Source: Gnetum montanum
Taxonomy: Eukaryota; Streptophyta; Gnetopsida; Gnetales; Gnetaceae
Direction: 5' to 3'
Assembly: GCA_015680685.1 (NCBI GenBank)
Contig: MNCI01013908.1
Location: forward strand, 1,374,955 to 1,438,954
Length of the DNA stretch: 64,000 nt
In this document: positions 24,259 to 35,299 of the stretch, piece by piece
Position numbering within the stretch: position 1 is the stretch's first letter
How the letters are laid out: the number at the start of each line of letters is the position of its first letter
Translations under genes and position numbers: made by a program
Notes under the pieces: model-generated
Database searches by the model: none
What the model was told of the DNA's origin: nothing
What the model saw: only the letters and a program-made list of their open reading frames with translations

Positions 24259-24603
24259 CAAGAGGCAGCTATGCATACCATAGTAGCCTTGCAACCTCCT
24301 GCCTAGTTGCCATTCCTGCATATTCGCTTTCTACTTAGCTCTTCAATGTGTCGTCCTTTTGGCATGCTATGCCGACAACCTAAAATGGCCTAAAACTAGC
24401 ATTATCACCTTTCACTTTACTCATTACACAATGGCTCGAAATGGCCTAAAAATAACAAATGACCTGAAATGGTCCAAAAATAGCATACAAGAGCACGAAA
24501 AATTTACATAACACACATGATAATACAAAATCGGTTTCCTTTTTGAAGTCTTGCATTTCAGTCAAAAATTTTTCACCTATTGGCAGTGTCTGTAAATTCT
24601 TTC
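24259..24603 (+). other. Start of the protease-RT spacer, degenerate GGCCTAAAA repeats
   Basis: Non-coding. It contains several CGAAATGGCCTAAAA and ATGGCCTAAAACTAGC motifs (24380-24500). The equivalent place in D (62240-62640) has a regular 51-bp tandem array built on the same motif. It begins right where sense coding similarity ends. Confidence 0.55.
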
Positions 24604-24626
24604 AAAAAAGGGGGGGGGGGGGGGAG
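24604..24626 (+). repeat. A6G15 homopurine tract
   Basis: Six A then fifteen G, followed by AG. D lacks the guanine run at the matching place (62755-62790). It resembles a polypurine tract but lies far from any LTR, at the 3' end of the antisense gene. Confidence 0.6.
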
Positions 24627-24642
24627 TCCACCCCCATGCTCT

Positions 24643-27600
24643 CATGAGTTATCTTTGTTCACATCACCTTCACCATTTATCTCTACTTCATCCACTTGCG
24701 CATCGCCTACTCCTATATTACCCCCTGCTGACACCTCATTCCTTCCCTCCACGGGCCTCACATCTTCGTTAAGAGCTTGTATCCCAAAAGATAAAGTAGT
24801 TAGTAGGGACAACAAATGTGATAAATGACATATATAGCAAAGCATCAAATCAACTAACCTAAGGGGAGTCTGCATCGGTTACAAGAGGTATCTAGTCTAG
24901 ACCAACCCTGAGACAATGCTCAATCTCCTCCATCGAAATATCCATCCAAGGCTTGTCACTAGGTTCAGCATTCATAACGGCAACTTTCTTCCTTTCCAAA
25001 GTTGACCACCTTAGAGGTTCTCGGGAAAGAGAGGCAGTTGTGGTCTCTCCTGTAGGAAGGGTCACCCCCAAGTCTGGAGATTCTGTGACCTTCACCTACT
25101 CTTTAAATTTGGCATAGGCCTCAGAAGCATTAATGGCCTTCACGAACGTCTCGTATGAGAATGCCTCCACAACAGCGTCTTTATACAACCTTTGATGGGT
25201 TTCGTTTTCTAGCTTGTATGTATATTTGTGATCCCTCTGGGTCTTCCCCCATATGAAGATCTTGGCACTGATGTCCTTCATATCTTGGCACTTCTGGGCT
25301 AGCAAATCCATCTAAATCTACTGTTTAATTATTTTGCTGGTGGATTCTACATTCTGATGAATGACAATCCAAAACTTGGCATAGTCGGCCACAGCCCTTT
25401 GCAACTCAACAAGGTTAGGATTACGGTTTATGAGGAAATTGATCCTCGACTTAAGGTTCTCTACCTCGGCAACCAGTTCCACCTCTTTCTATTCACTCAT
25501 GTGGACCTGTTTCCATAATTCCTTGTTGGTATAGCTACATTCCCATAGAGAGCACACCAAGTGCAAGACACATTTGTAAGCCTCGTCGAATATACGATGA
25601 GACACTTCGGTCACGTTAGATGAGAGTGTGGGCATTGCGCCAATTTCCATAGGTTGAGCCGAGTCCCACTTGAGCCGAGAGGCTGTCCAACGTAGAAAGT
25701 GTAACAATCATGTTAACATGACATAAATCAATACGTTCAAGAGTCTCAGCATAGCAGCATATTGGCTGTCAACACTCATACTTACCCACGTGAGGATCCG
25801 CCTGTTGAAGGTGTTTGATCATGTCATCAACAAGCCCCTGAACAAACGTAAACTTATTAGGAACTTCAGCCCATGACTACGTCCGGGGCAAAGGAGGTCC
25901 TGAGGCATCAACAGTAGCACTTGTTACATGATTAAGTATGTCAGCAACGGCTGGAATGGACTATGGTAAGGCATATCCAAAGCCTAAACTCACCAGCACC
26001 CGACTGCTGTCTTGTTTCTTGCCGATGTAAGATAATCGCGGTAGGTTTGGTAGAAGGCTTGGCCAAGTCCATAGAAACTCCTACCTCATGCACTGGTACT
26101 TTTCCTTTTAGGAGAGCAGCGTCTTTTTCATTTTGGGGAGGCATCTCTTCATTCATAGGAAGAGGCTCCCTAATAGCAAGAGCCCTTGCCCTGGAGACAA
26201 GAGCTCCATTATTCCTAGCTGGGGCCCTTTCTTCCAAAGCCAGGGCCCCTGTGTCTTTATTTGTTGACCCCGTTCTGAGGGCCGACACTTCCTCGTCACC
26301 TTCTTCTTTGCCTTCTTCTTCTGCTACCTGCAAAAGGGTATACACACGACAAATCAAGGTTGGTTAACTCAAAACTGATACCATGCCACAAAGCACTACT
26401 TAACTAAGCATAGAATAGCAGGCTCCCTAAATGCTCACCAATGGGGGGTTGTGTTCACCGCAACTTGAACTGCAGTCTCCGTTCCTCTTCATGAGGGCTT
26501 TCCCTAGTAGGGGGAGGTCTCTTTCTCCATAATTCTGTGGGCACGGTCTCAGCCATGAGGCATTCACCCTATGTCACATTCCTAAGTATGGCAGGGGGAT
26601 CTCCCATATGCTATCCTGGCTGCAAGTGCTACAAACTACTAGACCTTTAGTCATTACAGAAAACAAATCCCCGACCATCTTTGGGGTAGCCTAGGCTTGC
26701 ATGGTCCGAAAGACCTGTTGAATCCAAGGATTGGGAATCTGGTCGTGATCTAGCTTGGACTAGACTCCATCATCCTGGACTACTAGGAACTCTACAAAGC
26801 ACTTTAAACAGCCTATGTAGAAAGTGTAGTGTATGTTAGAGCGGGATTCCGTTTGCTCACATAGCCCCAAAATCTCACCCTGCAAACCAGTACATAGGAA
26901 CTCAGCCTAGTTATAATGGGCCCCTTCCTCCATGACTTCCCACATTACCCAAGCCTGCTCAAGCCCCAAGACCTTCCCTTGGATGAGTAGTTGAGGGAAT
27001 GCACAGGCACGAAAGACTGGGTATATCCCCATGGCAGGACCGTCCTTAATCTTCTCCATAGGGAACCCTTTCCACTCCTTGGTGAGCCTCAGCCACTCCT
27101 CAATATGCTGCTTATGGAGGGTCAACTCTTGCTTGCCCTTCGACATCACATTGGCGCCATCAGTGGGAACGTCGAATAAATCTACGAATAGTTGGTCATT
27201 GATGTCAATGACCACCAGCACACCCTACACATACATGCAAAAGTGGCTCGCCTGCACAGAAAATGAATTGACCAAGGAAAGCATCTCAGCAGCAGGGATG
27301 CCCGGATTCGACGCCATAAAAGAATCCATAAGCCCAGCCATCCAAATTCTTTTGAGCAAAGGGGCTGGAGCCCCTTGTTCTAGCCAGCTCTAGCTTGCTG
27401 ATATTTCACCATATTTGAAGTATATGTTTCACCCTTGCCTTTTGGCAGTCACCACTGTCACTTCACGAGGCTTCCTTGCTCTTGCAGCAATGATCACGAA
27501 ACATGCTTAGCATAAAAGAGAGAAGAAACTATGAAAAAAAACTTGAGCCCGTGGCACCCACTTGTTAACCCATCAGGTCTATACGGTGAGGGAAATAGTG

Positions 27601-29012
27601 GGAGCTCAGTTGCCAAGACTGCTTCAAGCATAACCTGCTTAAAAGGTTCTCTCCACTTCTTGTCTAACCAACCTTTCATCCTGAAATTACTGTAGAAAGA
27701 GGCGAGTGTGCATAAGAGGGAATGGTATCCTTCCCTGCAATGACCAATCACTCCCGCTCACAGGCTCTTGGCAGAGGCAAATTCCTGTAGGGCTAGCTGT
27801 GCTGTGGCCAACTCGCCCGGCTGATCATAAATCCCGTCATCATTAAGATAGAACCTGGTGACAAGTGCACACTATTAACACTTGGCCAAGCACAGTCGAC
27901 GTTGCACAACCAAGTAAAGTAAAGACATGAAACTCACCTGCCAATACAGTAGACGGTTCCCTGTGGGTTTAGAAAGTACGTTGCCACATGGCGCGTGAGG
28001 TACAATGTGTTGTAAGGATGATAATACTAGTATTCTGGCATATCCCAGATCCAGGCCAAGCGCCTCAACCCTATGGAGTGTTGGTTAGATACTCCTCTTG
28101 GCCTGCTTGTGGTCGTGTCATCAGAAAGATACCTCAGGATGCCTCGATTTGTCCCTCACAGCAAAGCCTCTATTATGCCAGATGCCTGCATCTCATCTGA
28201 GGAGGACCAAACCATGAGGCTAAACTAGCTAAGAAGGAATTGCAAGAAGTCTCATGCCCCATCCCTAAACCAAACCGCTTGATCTCCCAAATGTATCGAG
28301 GGAGGGGGAACATTGGCCATAGGTCTACCTACATGACATAAGACTCCTTCAAGGTCCAAAATGATCAATCTAGATCTTGGCCCTACCCTACACGAAGGAA
28401 ACAACAAATACTGACATCAAATATGAACATAATACATGTGCAACATAGCAGCGCATAGCTAATCATAAATGTAGCATAGCATAATCCTTGTTCATCATAG
28501 CATAGCAAAGATGGAAAAGCCTAGCGTAGCAAGAACATGCAAGTAACTTAGTGTAGCAACAACATAACTAACAACATGCCCAAACAAAAATATGCACCTA
28601 TGTCATACATAGCCAAACCCTCTTGAGGGTTTTATGTCACGACATGCCAAGGTTAAGCAACTCAAAAGGCCCTGGTCTCACAATCGTGGCAACCACCGCA
28701 GCAGCGATGGCCTTGCATGCAACCACAACAAGACCCTTGCACAACAGTGATGATCAAAGGAAAGAGAGACCGCGACAGCACAAAAGCCAAAATGACACGG
28801 TCGCAGAAAACACAAGTAGAGAAAAAAATGAGATACAAAGCCAAAGCAGAAAAATGTAGAAGGTGCAAGGAGAAAATAATGGAGGAGACATAAAAAAATC
28901 ACTGAGTCAATAGCATGCCCTCCTGCGTTAGAACGCGTGCCTGCGGCCCATGCCTTGAAGTCTTCTTCACCTCCCTGACCTTCGTGAGCACCAACTGAGT
29001 CTTAGGAGCCAT
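24643..29012 (-). pseudogene. Antisense multi-exon gene inside element C, function unknown
   Basis: Minus-strand gene. ATG at 29012 gives MAPKTQLVLTKVREVKKTSR; exon 1 can end at 28903 before GTGATT. Exon 2 runs about 28387-27938 and ends in a consensus CAG/GTGAGT; an 83-bp intron ends CACCAG at 27855; exon 3 starts RFYLNDDGIYDQPGELA. Later exons contain WLDKKWREPFKQ (about 27660), VVIDINDQLFVDLFD (about 27220), an acidic/Ala-rich linker (26326-25990), and a C-terminal half (25700-24890) with SRLKWD, CSLWEC, MDLLAQK, KYTYKLE and EPLRW. The last exon ends KDNS-stop at about 24643. D has a homologue on the same strand at the same place: 22 of 35 residues are identical around MDLLAQK, and exon ends are shared. 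In-frame stops mark it as decayed. I do not recognise the domain. Tat elements are known to carry antisense extra ORFs, but usually after integrase. Confidence 0.75.
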
Positions 29013-29160
29013 GGCCCTACTTGTAGATTTATGACCTTCATCTCAGAAATTCACCTCGATAATAGATTAACATAGTGACTCCACGCCCCGAGATCGCTAA
29101 AGTGCTCTAACAAGGACTATGTGCTTCTAGGGCGAAAACAACAAAATTACGAGGATTCAA

Positions 29161-29175
29161 CCCCTATTTATGACA
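29161..29175 (-). promoter_or_regulatory. TATA-like box upstream of the antisense gene
   Basis: The minus-strand reading is TGTCATAAATAGGGG, about 150 bp upstream of the ATG at 29012. That spacing would leave a leader of roughly 120 nt. It suggests the antisense gene has its own promoter rather than relying on the LTR. Confidence 0.45.
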
Positions 29176-29654
29176 GTAATAGCAAAATGAGGAAACTTCC
29201 TTTCTCTCTCCCTGATTAAGGCTGGGTGCGGTGTGCAGCGTAACATGCTCGTCATGACATCACAACACTATTAGCATTTAAACCTCGGCATGCTCCAAGT
29301 CAGTTACTTGCCTTCTCGAAAACAAAAATAATACAATAATATCTATTTTCAATTAAAGGTCTGAAAATACCTTAAGCTGACAAACCCAACATGATTACAC
29401 TCCTTACGACTCAAAGACAACAATTTTGACCCGTAACTGAAACACCACAAAATTCTGAGCTTCGTACTTCTCCAACAAGAATCGAGCTAAGTCATGATGC
29501 TCCCCAACATGACTGAAGCTTGAGGACCTCACAGGTAGCTTTAAAAGAAGTTAAACTAAGCAATAAATGGTTCCCTGGGATCCACAGAAGACTACAATGA
29601 CATCTAGCATCAAATTTGGTAAATCTTGAGCTCAAAATACTTGGTTTTCACTAA
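29176..29654. other. Upstream region of the antisense gene, no gene seen
   Basis: AT-rich sequence without a convincing frame on either strand. It probably holds further upstream control of the antisense gene, or intron sequence of the sense transcript. Confidence 0.4.
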
Positions 29655-30355
29655 GTATGCATCCTGTACGCTGGCCTACACATGCCCAGCGTACAACAAC
29701 TTTTGGGCCCCAAAAATGAGTCAAAACATGCCAGAACTGAGCATTTGGACCCCTTGAGACCTTCCCCAAGGTCCCTAGCAGCTCTTAGGCACTTGAAAAT
29801 CAAAATTTGGGCTCCAAATAATGGTCTTTCATTCCTCTACGCCCAGCGTATACGCCCAGGGTGTAGCCAGCGTAGAGAGATTTTTGGGCCCCAAAAATGA
29901 GTCAAAACATGCCAGAACGGAGTGTTTGGACCCCCCAGGACCTTCCCCAGGGTCCCTAGTAGCTCTCAAGCACTTGAAAATCAAATTTTGGGCTCCAAAT
30001 GATGGTCTTTCATTCCTGTACGCCCAGCGTATACGCCCAAGGTGCAGCCAGCGTAGAGAGACTTTCGGGCCCCAAAAATGAGTTAAAACATGCCAGAACG
30101 GAGTATCTAGACCCCCCAGGACCTTCCCTAGGGTCCCCAATAGCTCTCAGGAACTTGAAAATCAAATTTTGGGCTCAAAATGATGGTCTTTCATTCCTTT
30201 ACGCCCAGGGTATACGCCCAGGGTGCAACTAGCGTACAGAAACTTTCGGGCCCCAAAAATGAGTCAAAGCATGCCAGAATTGAAGGTCTAGACCCCCCAG
30301 GACCTTACCCAGGGTTCCCAGTAGCTCTCAGGCATCGAAAAATCAGTCTTTAACC
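29655..30355 (+). repeat. Four tandem copies of a 181-bp repeat
   Basis: The marker TTTYGGGCCCCAAAAATGAG starts near 29701, 29882, 30063 and 30244, a constant 181-bp period. Each unit begins with a TACGCCCAGCGTATACGCCC-like segment and includes GACCTTCCCYAGGGTCC. Inner copies are about 90 percent alike by eye; the outer parts are more diverged. It lies between the antisense gene and RT. Confidence 0.88.
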
Positions 30356-30394
30356 TTAAAATGAAGCATTTTCATGTGTATACACTAGGTACAT

Positions 30395-30515
30395 TTTTGG
30401 TGTACGCTGGCATACTATACGCTTACGCTGGCATGCTATACGCTCACGCTGGCATCCTCTACACTTACGTTGGCATCCTCTCCTATACACTGGCGTGTTG
30501 TACACTGTACAATTG
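30395..30515 (+). repeat. About 21-bp tandem repeat (TACGCTGGCAT)
   Basis: Five or so units of TACGCTGGCATNCTATACGCT at 30403, 30424, 30445 and 30467, then a degraded one. The core also occurs at the start of each 181-bp unit, so the arrays share ancestry. Confidence 0.7.
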
Positions 30516-30934
30516 TAACATATCCTACACTCGGTCAACGTACCACCTGTCTCCCGATCCGAATTTTTCTCACCTTACAGCCAATCATCCCCTCTCAAAA
30601 CCCGAATCCCACGCCTCAACCTAGATAAAAACCTCAATTTTTCACTAGATCGGGGTTGGCAACTTTAGCAAACTGGAGATAAAAAAGGAACGAGAGTACA
30701 AACCTTGACGTTGGGACATCAACCCTGTACGCTGAGCATACAGCCTCCATACGTTGTGCCTACAGTTTGAAATAGCCCATAGTCATCCTTGCATTCACGG
30801 GGGCTATTCGTCCGCCTTCTGTGAAAGCCACAACTACATTAGACCGGTGCATTGTAACTCTCACTTTGCAATAATATTTCTACATTTTCTTCCTAAAATC
30901 TATTACATTTTTCATTAATTGTTGCATGTATTCT

Positions 30935-31140
30935 GTTTACACTCTCTTTATGTTTACGCCCTATTTACCCTCTCTTTACGTTTACGCAGTTTACGCCCTG
31001 TTTACGCTCTATTTACGCCCTATTTATGCTCTATTTACACTCTATTTACACTCTATTTATGCCCTGTTTATGCTCTATTTACGCTCTATTTACGCCCTGT
31101 TTACGCTCTGTTACGCTCTGTTTTACGCCTGTTACACCGT
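30935..31140 (+). repeat. TTTACGCYCTR minisatellite (11-12 bp period)
   Basis: About seventeen units of TTTACGCCCTG / TTTACGCTCTA / TTTACACTCTA in direct array. Because the period is near 12, all frames stay open, giving Leu/Tyr-rich pseudo-ORFs that I do not regard as genes. Confidence 0.85.
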
Positions 31141-31735
31141 TCACGTATAACCCAGCGTATAGCACCCCGGTGTACGTTTGGGGAAATCCTTGTCTGATCT
31201 GCGTGCGGACCACCCAAGGTAGTCTACCTTCGTCCATTGTAGCTTGCCCTCAAGTGAAGGTAGGGTCTTCTGTGCGTGTCCTGCGATCCCCCAGTCTCTG
31301 TTTCGTTCCAGCCGGAGATCGATGATTTCGGACGGTACAGTAACGACCATAGGCCGCAATGACATTAGACCAGTTACGCTTCTTACATCAGCAGTCACCT
31401 AGCACACCTTAACATAGGCAGTAGCATATTTCTTAATAGTCTCATGCCTTCATTCCCGCATTGGCCACCCGATACATCTTGTACTCACAATTCCATTTCT
31501 TTTATCATTATTTAGCACAACAAGACTTTGCATGTCACAATATGGAAATCCAAAATGACAATTAAACTAGTGGTTTGTCATCCATATATAGCTTCACACT
31601 TTACATCAATAATGTCTATGTCTTCAACAATTCTAGATTCTTGTGCATGGGCAGTATGCCATGACCTTAAACTAGCGAACTCTCAATCTTTACATCGCCT
31701 TAGTTAGTAAGTTACATCTCGGTGTTGCTTTGCAG

Positions 31736-33090
31736 ATTTACATTCCACACAATCTATGATGACCCTTACCCAGGCTCTCATCTTATGATGGCAGGTCAAG
31801 CAAGAGATGGAAACCCACCATGACGTGTCCACACCTCTAATATTAATGAGGCCACAAGGCAAGATCGCAAGACAGTTAAACCTTGATGCGATCAACTGGG
31901 AGTTGATTGCAATTAATACTATAGCGACCTTAGAAGAACCCTCGGATTGGCCTAGACACTTGATCCATGCCCTAGATTTAGAGGCCAGGGATGTAACCGA
32001 GGATCCTCTTGTCGAGATACTCGTAACCATGACAAGAAAGAAGGTAAAGACATTAAGAATTAGCTCCCTCCTAGACACACAAATACATGAGGGCATAGTT
32101 AAAAGCTTGCAAGGACACATCGACGTCTTCACGTGGTCATACGGAGATATGCTAGGTCTAGTTCCATGGCTGATTCAGCATAACATCATCCTAGACCTCC
32201 ACGTAAGGGCAGTCAAGAAAAAGGCACATAAAATCAAGCCAGAAATTGCACTAGCCGTGAATGATGAAATCACTAAGTTACACCAAGCAGTTTTTATCCA
32301 TGCAGTCGACTATTCAGAGTGGGTGTCCAACATCATTGTGGTTTCGAAGAAAATAGGAGGGATACAAATATGTATAGATTTCCAAGATTTGAACAAGGCA
32401 ACAATCAAGGATAACTTTCCACTACCAAGCATTAATCAATTCATCGACACCACGGCTGGACATGCTTTTCTATCCTTCATGGATGGCTTCTTCGGATAGA
32501 ACCAAATCTGCATCAACCCAGAACACCAACTGTCAATAACCTTCATGACTCCATGAGGGACCTTCTGCTATACCATGATGGCCTTCGGGCTCAAGAATGC
32601 TGAAGTGACATACCAGTGAGGCATGACCTACATTTTCAGTAACTACATCCTAGAAACGTTAAACGATTACATGGATGATATAGCGGTTAAGTCCAAAGAA
32701 GCATTCCATCACCCACACGATCTAGAATTAGTCCTCAAGTGCTGTGAAAGGCACGACTTGCATTTTAATCCTAAGAAGTACATCTTCGGAGTAAAGATCA
32801 GATGCATGTTAGGGTTCATAGTATCAGAGGTTGGAATATGGGTGGACCCAGACAAAGTCAAAGCCATCGTCAACCTAGCACCTCCCAGAAACCTAAAGGA
32901 GCTACGTGGTTTACAAGGCAGAGTGCAATTCATTCGAAGGTTTATAGCAATATTGACTGATAAGTTACACCCCATGCAACATCTTCTGAGAAAGGGGGTT
33001 GACTTCAAGTGGACAGCCCAATGTCAACAAGCCTTCGACAACCTGAAGAAAGAGCTCTCGCACCTCCCAACAGTGTACCCACCGTAGAGG
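31736..33090 (+). pseudogene. Reverse transcriptase of element C
   Basis: RT of the Tat type. A possible splice acceptor (TTGCTTTGCAG, ending 31735) precedes it. The open part 31807-32499 covers the pre-RT region (DVFTWSYGDM) and the fingers with DFQDLNKATIKDNFPLP. The first catalytic Asp is in SFMDGF (about 32478-32495). TGA or TAG stops fall near 32498, 32554 and 32618. The frame then reopens through intact YMDDI (32668-32682), LGFIVSEVGIWVDPDKVKAI and the thumb, to about 33087. Catalytic residues are intact, and a handful of stops are the main damage. Confidence 0.9.
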
Positions 33091-33490
33091 GACAAGCCTT
33101 TCTTCATATACCTTGCCACCTTCAACGCATCCATAGTAGCACTGCTATGTCAAAAGTAGGATGATGGCTCTAAGATACCAGTGTATTACCTGAGCCACAC
33201 ACTAATATCATACAAGGAAAATTACAACGAGGTGGAGAGGAACTGCCTAGCCTTAGTGTTCGCACTAAAAAAGTGGTGACACTACCTATTCCGCAGCACA
33301 ACCAACATTATTTGCAAAAGCAATGTACTCCAGGCTATCACCGGAAACCTATATGAAAGTAGCAGGATAGCCCGATGGAAGGCCATAATTGCAGAATTTG
33401 ACCTACGCTATGTAAGCCAATCATCGACAAAAGGCCAAGCCATAGTGACCCAACTTACGGCCTCGCCAGTCAACGACCAGGCAACCATCG
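33091..33490 (+). pseudogene. First RNase H of element C
   Basis: It starts DKPFFIYLATFNAS at about 33091 and includes PVYYLSHTL, YNEVERNCLALVFALKK and a FDLRYV-like end near 33405. Stops at about 33159 and 33278. It is the standard Ty3/Gypsy RNase H next to RT. Confidence 0.8.
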
Positions 33491-33539
33491 ATCCTGAGTT
33501 CCCAGATGAATACGTCAATAATGTCGCCATCATTCCATC

Positions 33540-34060
33540 GCATTTCGAGGCAACCTTACACTTCGACGGCATCTCAACCACGTGAGGAGGTAGCACCGCT
33601 GCCATAATCACATTCCTCTTTGGGGAAATGTACCCATTCGCTTATCGCTTTACATTCCCATGCACCAACAATGTGGCAGAATACGAGGGGCTATTCAGAG
33701 GTCTTTAACTGCCCATGCGCTACATGTAGAACACCTGGCAATCTGGGGATATTCACAACTAGTTGTGAATCAAATCACCGAAGTCTATGCCTGCAAGGCT
33801 ACACATCTGCAACCCTACTGCAACCTAGCAAAATTTTTACTGAAACAATTCACGACCATTGATGTGCAACACGTGCCATGCAACGAGAACACTATAGCAG
33901 ATGCCTTAGGTACCCTCATGTTAAACATCCCATCGCATTCCTTGGTAAACTTGCCAACTGCGATCATAGAATGCGCAGAACCTATCACTCAAGTGGAACA
34001 CATGGCATCTGTTGACGCTGCAGACATGTTGGAGTGGTACGATAACATTAAAGCATATTT
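33540..34060 (+). pseudogene. Second, archaeal-type RNase H of element C
   Basis: A second RNase H, typical of the Tat lineage. HFDG with the catalytic Asp is at 33565-33567, TNNVAEYEG with the Glu is at 33667-33687, SQLVVNQI follows (its preceding Asp changed to Tyr), and ENTIADALGTL with the last Asp is near 33885-33920. There is a frameshift around 33700. It lies between the first RNase H and integrase, as expected. Confidence 0.8.
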
Positions 34061-35270
34061 ACAGCATGGAGAACCCCTGGGTGGATTGACATCGAGTCAG
34101 AGAGATGCAATCTGCAAGCGTGCCCAACAATATATGCTCATGGGAAATGACGCCTTGTGTCAGCAATCCTATGAGGGAATATTGCTGGCATGCGTGGGTG
34201 GTGAGTAGGCACAGAAAGTAGTCAATGAGATTCATGAAGGGCTGTGCGGTGGACACATAGCACCTAGAGCTATGTCAGCGAAAATTAGACACCTAGGGTA
34301 TTATTGGCCCTACATGGAGCACGACTGCCTGTCGAAAGTCAAGACATGTGACACATGCCATAGATATGCAAATCTCATACACATAGCACCTACAGACCTA
34401 CACCCAACACAAATTACATGGCCTTTTCAATGATGGGGACTAGACCTCATAAGGCCCATCACACCTAAGTCCTCTGCAGGGCATAGCTTCATCATCACCG
34501 TCATAGAGTATTTTACTAAGTGGGTGGAAGCTATTCCCTTGAGGAAAACGACATCCCAACAAATCTTCCACTTCATTCTTGATAACATCATGACTAGGTT
34601 TGGGCTTCTGATGACTATTGTGACCGACAATGGACCACAGTTTAGCAGTAAGGAAACTCAGGCCTTCTGTAGCAATTTAGGCATTAAACAATCATTTTCT
34701 TCCCCTTACTATCTGTAGGAAAACGGGCAGGTAGAGGCTACAAATAAGTCCATCATCAACTTGCTGAAGTAAATGCTTAACAACAGTAAGAGGCAGTGGC
34801 ACGAGCAAATACTCTACGTCCTCTGGGCCTATTGAATGACTTGTAGAACCACGACAAGTAAGACCCCTTACAGTCTCGTTTACAAATCTAAAGCTATGTT
34901 GCCTCTTGAGTTGTAGGTACCCTCACTTCGGATGATCTTGTCCAATGCCATGAGCAAAGCCTAGAACAATGAATCACGAACCATCGACCTCGACTCAGTG
35001 GAGGAGGAATGCATGCAGACATTGAGATGGATTGAGCACTATCAAAACAAACAACAGCAAAAGCACCATGTAGACTTGCACCGACGGCCAGTGCAGAAGG
35101 GAGACCTCATCCTGAAGGCCGTCCGTGAGCACATATGTAAGTTCTCAACCAATTGGGAAGGTTCTTACGTGGTCGCTAAAGCCTTCGGGAATGGAGCCCT
35201 CAAACTGGTAGACATGGATGGCAACGAGTTCGCCAACCCAGTGAACCACATGTACCTCAAGCCGTACTAA
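34060..35270 (+). pseudogene. Integrase of element C
   Basis: The HHCC zinc domain is intact (HEGLCGGHIA at about 34233 to CDTCH at about 34350-34365). The catalytic triad is intact: Asp 34443-34445 (GLDLIRP), Asp 34626-34628 (VTDNGPQF), Glu 34734-34736 (ENGQVEATN). TGA or TAG stops at about 34207, 34431, 34716 and 34770 break the frame. The C-terminal domain (RPVQKGDLILK, WEGSYVV, MYLKPY) ends at a stop at 35268-35270. No chromodomain. Confidence 0.88.
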
Positions 35271-35299
35271 ATCTGAGGCATAATGATAGCACTAAGCAC

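Noticed and set aside
25963-26367. 134-codon plus-strand ORF
   Set aside because: Mirror of the acidic linker of the antisense gene, which reads better on the minus strand and is flanked by splice-like sites.
28662-28902. Hydrophobic minus-strand ORFs of 68-74 codons
   Set aside because: They lie in the proposed first intron of the antisense gene; the hydrophobic residues reflect T-rich intron sequence.
30395-31140. CRISPR-like repeat array
   Set aside because: Units are contiguous tandem repeats without unique spacers, in a plant retrotransposon.
30919-31325. Overlapping Leu/Tyr-rich ORFs
   Set aside because: Produced in all frames by the 11-12 bp minisatellite.
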